The notes under the pieces are model-generated. The model was not told the origin of the DNA and made no database searches. It saw only the letters and a list, made by a program, of their open reading frames with translations. Positions 61,096-64,000 of a DNA stretch of 64,000 nucleotides are shown here, piece by piece. The stretch comes from Sulfurospirillum sp. UBA2217. Lineage in GTDB: Bacteria; Campylobacterota; Campylobacteria; Campylobacterales; Sulfurospirillaceae. Within the stretch, counting starts at the first letter, position 1, and every line of letters begins with the position of its first letter. The stretch covers positions 62,001-126,000 of the forward strand of contig DCUJ01000013.1 of NCBI GenBank assembly GCA_002328495.1, in the 5' to 3' direction. A program made the translations under genes and the position numbers.

Positions 61096-61155
61096 GTTTC
61101 AAATTGTGACTTTTTTACACTAAAATACTGACTAGTTCTGCGCTTCGCTTGACAA

Positions 61156-61269
61156 CTAGAGCCTGGAATGAATGTAACAGCAGAAATCAAAGTAGGCAAA
61201 CGTAAAATTATTGAGTTTTTCATCTATCCTATCATCCAATATTTGGATGGAGGATTGAGTGTGAGGTGA
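61156..61269 (+). pseudogene. 3' remnant of an HlyD-family secretion gene
   Basis: Directly outside the right end of the IS element the sequence reads LEPGMNVTAEIKVGKRKIIE followed by FFIYPIIQYLDGGLSVR and stop: the typical C-terminal end of type I secretion membrane-fusion proteins (PGMxVTAEI..GKR..IEY). Everything before these 37 codons is missing. A hairpin follows. Confidence 0.8.
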
Positions 61270-61293
61270 TAGTGATATATACTATCACCTCAC
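61261..61293 (+). terminator. Hairpin after the HlyD remnant
   Basis: GTGAGGTGATAGT and ACTATCACCTCAC form a perfect 13-base stem with a 7-base loop overlapping the stop codon. No T run follows. Confidence 0.6.
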
Positions 61294-61374
61294 ATTGGTG
61301 ATTAAAATTAAACTTAAAAAAACAATTAACTTTGAAAATTTGAGTTTTCAATAATTAGAAAAGAAGAAGCTTTT

Positions 61375-61581
61375 TTAAAAAGCGTTTCCTTCTATGGGTG
61401 CGATTCTTATATCGATATACTCTTCATCTTTGTAACATACTGTTATTTCAATGGGTCTACAGCAAATGTAACAATCCTCAACATAAGTTTCACCAATTTC
61501 CAAACTGGGTTCAATGGCAATCAAAAAGCTTTCCCAACAGTATGGGCAGCAAATCGTTTTTTCAAAAAGTTCATTACGCAT
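61375..61581 (-). CDS. CPXCG motif cysteine-rich protein
   Basis: 68 residues with CCPYCWESF near residue 12 and DCYICCRPIEI near 37: two cysteine pairs forming a small zinc-ribbon, and the EDCYICCRPIEI stretch typical of the CPXCG family. Function unknown. Six bases downstream of the flavin-binding gene on the same strand. Confidence 0.82.
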   Translation of the reverse strand: MRNELFEKTICCPYCWESFLIAIEPSLEIGETYVEDCYICCRPIEITVCYKDEEYIDIRIAPIEGNAF

Positions 61582-61587
61582 AAATGC

Positions 61588-62190
61588 TTACATGTAAAGA
61601 CGCATTAACGCTATGGTTTCTTTATCCAATGGCGTTGCTCTTTTTTCAAGTTCTTCTATTAAGCTTTCTTTGCGCTCCTGTGTTAGGTTTTGAGCGACTT
61701 TAAGTTTAAAAGAGCGCGTATCGACTTTGAGGTAAAAAACGGCGGTTGATTCGAGCATTTTTGTGTATATAGGATTGTTAGGACTTAAAGGTTCATACGC
61801 TCCCTCGGGTTGTAGTTTTTGCATGATAGCATTCAAAGCATCTGCTTTTTGTTCTCTATTTTCAAGGATTGTGATGGTTCCATGCATCAAAACACTGCCA
61901 AAAAACTGTGTGGCAGGGCATGCGGAGCGTGTATGACTAAAGTAAGAGGGAATGAGCGCATAAGGTTTAACAACACTAAAACTAGCCTGTGGATTGTGGG
62001 CAATAAGCGTTACTTTTTTACCCTCCGATGCTCCATGAAAGACGATGCCCTCTTCCCAAGATGCAAAATTCAACGGTACCGAATACGGTTTTGCCTCACT
62101 ATCAATAAGGCTTAGCGTACCGTATTCGCATGTATTTAAAAATTCTTCTATGGTTTCAGGGGTGTCAATGTTAAATTCACTTCTGCGCAT
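61588..62190 (-). CDS. Pyridoxamine 5'-phosphate oxidase-like FMN-binding protein
   Basis: 200 residues, split-barrel flavoprotein of the NimA/PPOX-like group: YGTLSLIDSEAKPYSVPLNFA, FHGASEGKKVTLIAHNPQASFSVV and FFGSVLMHGTITILEN. Such proteins reduce nitro groups or bind haem/F420/FMN; the activity here is not defined. It ends LYM-stop encoded by TTACATGTAA (61588-61597), the same ending as hepT. Overlaps the upstream 99-residue gene by 14 bases. Confidence 0.82.
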   Translation of the reverse strand: MRRSEFNIDTPETIEEFLNTCEYGTLSLIDSEAKPYSVPLNFASWEEGIVFHGASEGKKVTLIAHNPQASFSVVKPYALIPSYFSHTRSACPATQFFGSVLMHGTITILENREQKADALNAIMQKLQPEGAYEPLSPNNPIYTKMLESTAVFYLKVDTRSFKLKVAQNLTQERKESLIEELEKRATPLDKETIALMRLYM

Positions 62191-62476
62191 GGCACGTTTC
62201 CAGTAGAGTGGTGTATTTTTCTTGGAGGGTACTGTATTTAACTAAAAGGGTTTGGTACTCCTTTTGGTAGTCTATCATGGAGGAATCAGCAGGTGTTTTG
62301 TGCGTCTCCTTTACGGCTATGGGAGTTGTGTCGTCAAGGACGAATTCTCGCTCTTCGCCCTCCACTGTTTTTCGAATGGTCTTGATTTTACCTTGATTAA
62401 TGAGCTTCACCGTTGCAAAGGTGCTTAGTTTGTGTTTGATGGCATACTGTTGAATACTAATAAGGTTTTCAGACAT
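62177..62476 (-). CDS. Hypothetical protein with MerR-like N-terminus and coiled coil
   Basis: 99 residues. The start LISIQQYAIKHKLSTFATVKLINQGKIKTI resembles an excisionase/MerR-type winged helix; the end EYQTLLVKYSTLQEKYTTLLE is a leucine-rich coiled coil. Not assigned to a named family. A TTACATGTAA lies 11 bases upstream of the start (62487-62496), between it and the flavoprotein gene. Confidence 0.65.
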   Translation of the reverse strand: MSENLISIQQYAIKHKLSTFATVKLINQGKIKTIRKTVEGEEREFVLDDTTPIAVKETHKTPADSSMIDYQKEYQTLLVKYSTLQEKYTTLLETCHAQK

Positions 62477-62514
62477 TGTCTCCTCTTTACATGTAAGTAT
62501 TTTGCGTAGTATAC

Positions 62515-64000
62515 TTAAACCTTGCTTGCATCTATCTCGTCCAATGCTATCAAGGTATTGGTTTTAAATTTTCTATCTTTTTCAGGAAAATCAATTCGAA
62601 AGTGCGAACCTCTACTCTCTTCACGCAATAAGGCTGACTTGGCGGTTGCTTTGGCAACGAGAAGCGCATTTACAAGCTCTAGTAGGCTTTTGACATTGCA
62701 TGATTTTTCGCTTTTGCCGTTCTTGATGGACTGCTCCATCGCCTTAAAGTTTTCAAGAGCTTCCATCAACTCAGATTCTGTGCGTATGATGCCGATTTTT
62801 TCAAACATAACCCGCCCTATTTCATTGCGTATTTCATTGACGTCAACGTGTTTGGCTAGCTCTTGCAAGTGGCTAATCCATTGGATATCTTTGGTGATAT
62901 CGTAGTAGTCTACGCCATTATATTTTTTCATTTTATTGGCAAATTTTATGGCTTCATAGGCGGAGATTTTGCCGAAAACAGCTCCTTGACTTAAGGAGTT
63001 TCCTCCTAGCCTATTGGCACCATTGACGCCATTGTCCCCTGCTTCTCCCACGATGAAAAGTCCTTGAATGGTTGTTCGTCCAATGACATCGGTTGCAATG
63101 CCTCCCATCGTGTAGTGGGCAACGGGTGTTACAGGTATCAAATCACACGTAGGGTCTAGTTTTTTGAGGGTATAGACCCGCTTTTTAATGCCTATAAGCT
63201 TCGTGTTGATAACCTCTTGCGGAACATCACGCAAGTCAAGATAGACATGATTGCCTTTTTGTATCTCTTTAAAGATGGCACGCGTTACGAAATCACGGGT
63301 ATTGAGTTCATCGACAAACGATTCGCCATTTTCATCTACGAGTCTTCCGCCCTCCGCACGCGCGGCTTCACTGAGTAAAAAGTTGGTACCTTCAAGCCCT
63401 GTGGGGTGAAATTGGACAAATTCTAGATTCATGGCTTTGAGACCTGCTCGAAGTCCCATTGCAATGGCATCTCCTGTGGCATCTTTGACATTGGATGTGT
63501 AGTTTTTATACAAAGATGCAAAGCCACCACTGGCTAAAATGACGCTTTTGCCTTCACATACCACTACTTTTTCACTCTCTTCGTCCAATAAGGTAACACC
63601 TGAGATAATGTTATTGCGCGAAAGAAGGTTGATGGCCATATGATTTTTAATCACATCAATTTCATAATTTTTAATGACATCGTACAAGGCCTTCATGATA
63701 GCAGGTCCCGTTTCATCGGCAGCATAGACGGTGCGCTTAAACTTTGAGCCACCAAAAGGACGCTGTGCAATGCGACCATCTTCAAGCGTGCTAAACTGAA
63801 CGCCATAGCCTATAAGATCACGCACCGCTGCTGGGGCTTGTTCACAAAAGATACGGATAGACTCTTCATTGCCTATATCGACGGAGCTCTTGAAGGTCTC
63901 GGCGATGTGGTTAAAGATATTGTCTCCATCTTCCATATTGCCAAATGCGGCGTTAATTCCACCTTTTGCCATAAATGAATTATTAGCAGCAGGGGAAGAT
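62515..64000 (-). CDS. Fumarate reductase/succinate dehydrogenase-type flavoprotein, N-terminus outside window
   Basis: FAD flavoprotein of the FrdA/SdhA/MfrA group, continuing past base 64000. Visible motifs: MAKGGINAAFGN (FAD site), EFVQFHPTGLEG, EAARAEGGRLVDENGE, TPVAHYTMGGIATD (active-site histidine) and EAGDNGVNGANRLGGNSLSQ. The GGNS form separates it from L-aspartate oxidase (usually ASNS). Possibly the methylmenaquinol:fumarate reductase MfrA. No iron-sulfur or membrane subunit follows it on this side; partners may lie beyond the window. Confidence 0.82.
   Translation of the reverse strand, partial: SSPAANNSFMAKGGINAAFGNMEDGDNIFNHIAETFKSSVDIGNEESIRIFCEQAPAAVRDLIGYGVQFSTLEDGRIAQRPFGGSKFKRTVYAADETGPAIMKALYDVIKNYEIDVIKNHMAINLLSRNNIISGVTLLDEESEKVVVCEGKSVILASGGFASLYKNYTSNVKDATGDAIAMGLRAGLKAMNLEFVQFHPTGLEGTNFLLSEAARAEGGRLVDENGESFVDELNTRDFVTRAIFKEIQKGNHVYLDLRDVPQEVINTKLIGIKKRVYTLKKLDPTCDLIPVTPVAHYTMGGIATDVIGRTTIQGLFIVGEAGDNGVNGANRLGGNSLSQGAVFGKISAYEAIKFANKMKKYNGVDYYDITKDIQWISHLQELAKHVDVNEIRNEIGRVMFEKIGIIRTESELMEALENFKAMEQSIKNGKSEKSCNVKSLLELVNALLVAKATAKSALLREESRGSHFRIDFPEKDRKFKTNTLIALDEIDASKV

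Larger units (their letters stand above)
59046..61154 (+). mobile_element. IS21-family insertion sequence, 2109 bp
   Basis: Terminal inverted repeats of 30 bases (59046-59075 and 61125-61154) match at 25 positions, starting TGTCAA and sharing AACTAGTCAGTAT. Inside are istA (frameshifted) and istB. No matching target duplication is seen: the left flank ends ATTCAAA, the right begins ACTAGAG, and the two flanks belong to different genes, so a deletion or rearrangement accompanied or followed insertion. Confidence 0.85.

Noticed and set aside
59046..61154. Intact, active IS21 element
   Set aside because: The istA frame is interrupted twice, so it is listed as a pseudogene although istB and both ends are intact.
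1..64000. CRISPR arrays, tRNA or rRNA genes
   Set aside because: No regularly spaced direct repeats with unique spacers and no cloverleaf or rRNA sequence recognised. The dispersed TTACATGTAA copies are not regularly spaced.
62515..64000. L-aspartate oxidase NadB as identity of the flavoprotein
   Set aside because: The GANRLGGNS motif and overall layout fit fumarate reductase/succinate dehydrogenase flavoproteins better than NadB, which normally has ASNS there.

Overview
The window reads as chromosome of a Campylobacterota bacterium (Epsilonproteobacteria), most likely Sulfurospirillum or a close relative. This is inference from gene content and order: ligA-tlyA-ribF-cmoA, flhA-Rrf2-rpsO, hrcA-grpE-dnaK, kdsB-thrC-lpxK-nadE, nth-peb4-fba and ispB-hemA-proS-fxsA-dsb-hemC-ubiD resemble Campylobacter gene neighbourhoods. 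A desulforubrerythrin, a DUF2018 protein, a PEB4-type chaperone and a fumarate-reductase-type flavoprotein agree. No rRNA, tRNA or CRISPR array was seen.

Layout. 1-9.5 kb: TauE/SafE fragment, DNA ligase, rRNA methyltransferase, FAD synthesis, diguanylate cyclase, CmoA, a DHH phosphoesterase, FlhA and an Fe-S type Rrf2 regulator. 9.7-14.4 kb: rpsO, three small proteins, then the heat-shock operon hrcA-grpE-dnaK behind a consensus sigma-70 promoter and a degenerate CIRCE operator. 14.4-25.9 kb: PPK2, DsbD, KdsB, ThrC, ArgB, LpxK, an unusual DegT-family protein, NadE, a metallohydrolase, a hotdog protein and CmoB. 25.9-34.2 kb: PepD, a peroxiredoxin-like protein, Nth, PEB4, Fba, an ACC-deaminase-like protein, HisD, PanE and MogA. 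34.2-36.4 kb: a small accessory island bounded by the 3' end of mogA and a decayed copy of that same end. It carries a broken acetyltransferase, a lipoprotein, a 42-residue protein, four copies of a REP-like repeat and a MntA-HepT toxin-antitoxin pair. 36.4-45 kb: two orphan TRAP solute-binding proteins, one behind a TPP riboswitch, then ValS, SapC and a metY-rrf2-cysK sulfur operon. 45.4-54 kb: the conserved haem/quinone/tRNA block. 54-64 kb: more accessory DNA, with desulforubrerythrin, a Y-family polymerase, an EF-hand-like protein, a CopG/RelE-type TA pair between direct repeats, an IS21-family element with a frameshifted istA, the last codons of an HlyD-type gene, and a flavoprotein running off the window.

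The most striking signal is not a gene. The 10-base palindrome TTACATGTAA occurs at least 34 times exactly, where base composition predicts fewer than one. It lies both between genes and inside essential ones, where it reads in frame as LHV(K/S/T) or TC(K/N). In several places it sits inside longer perfect palindromes at gene ends. It behaves like a highly iterated palindrome (compare HIP1 of cyanobacteria) and I know of no assigned function. Other notable points are a structured intergenic repeat with compensatory stem changes (5461-5617, 12388-12462), a DegT-family protein lacking the Schiff-base lysine, and a TRAP binding protein controlled by thiamine pyrophosphate.
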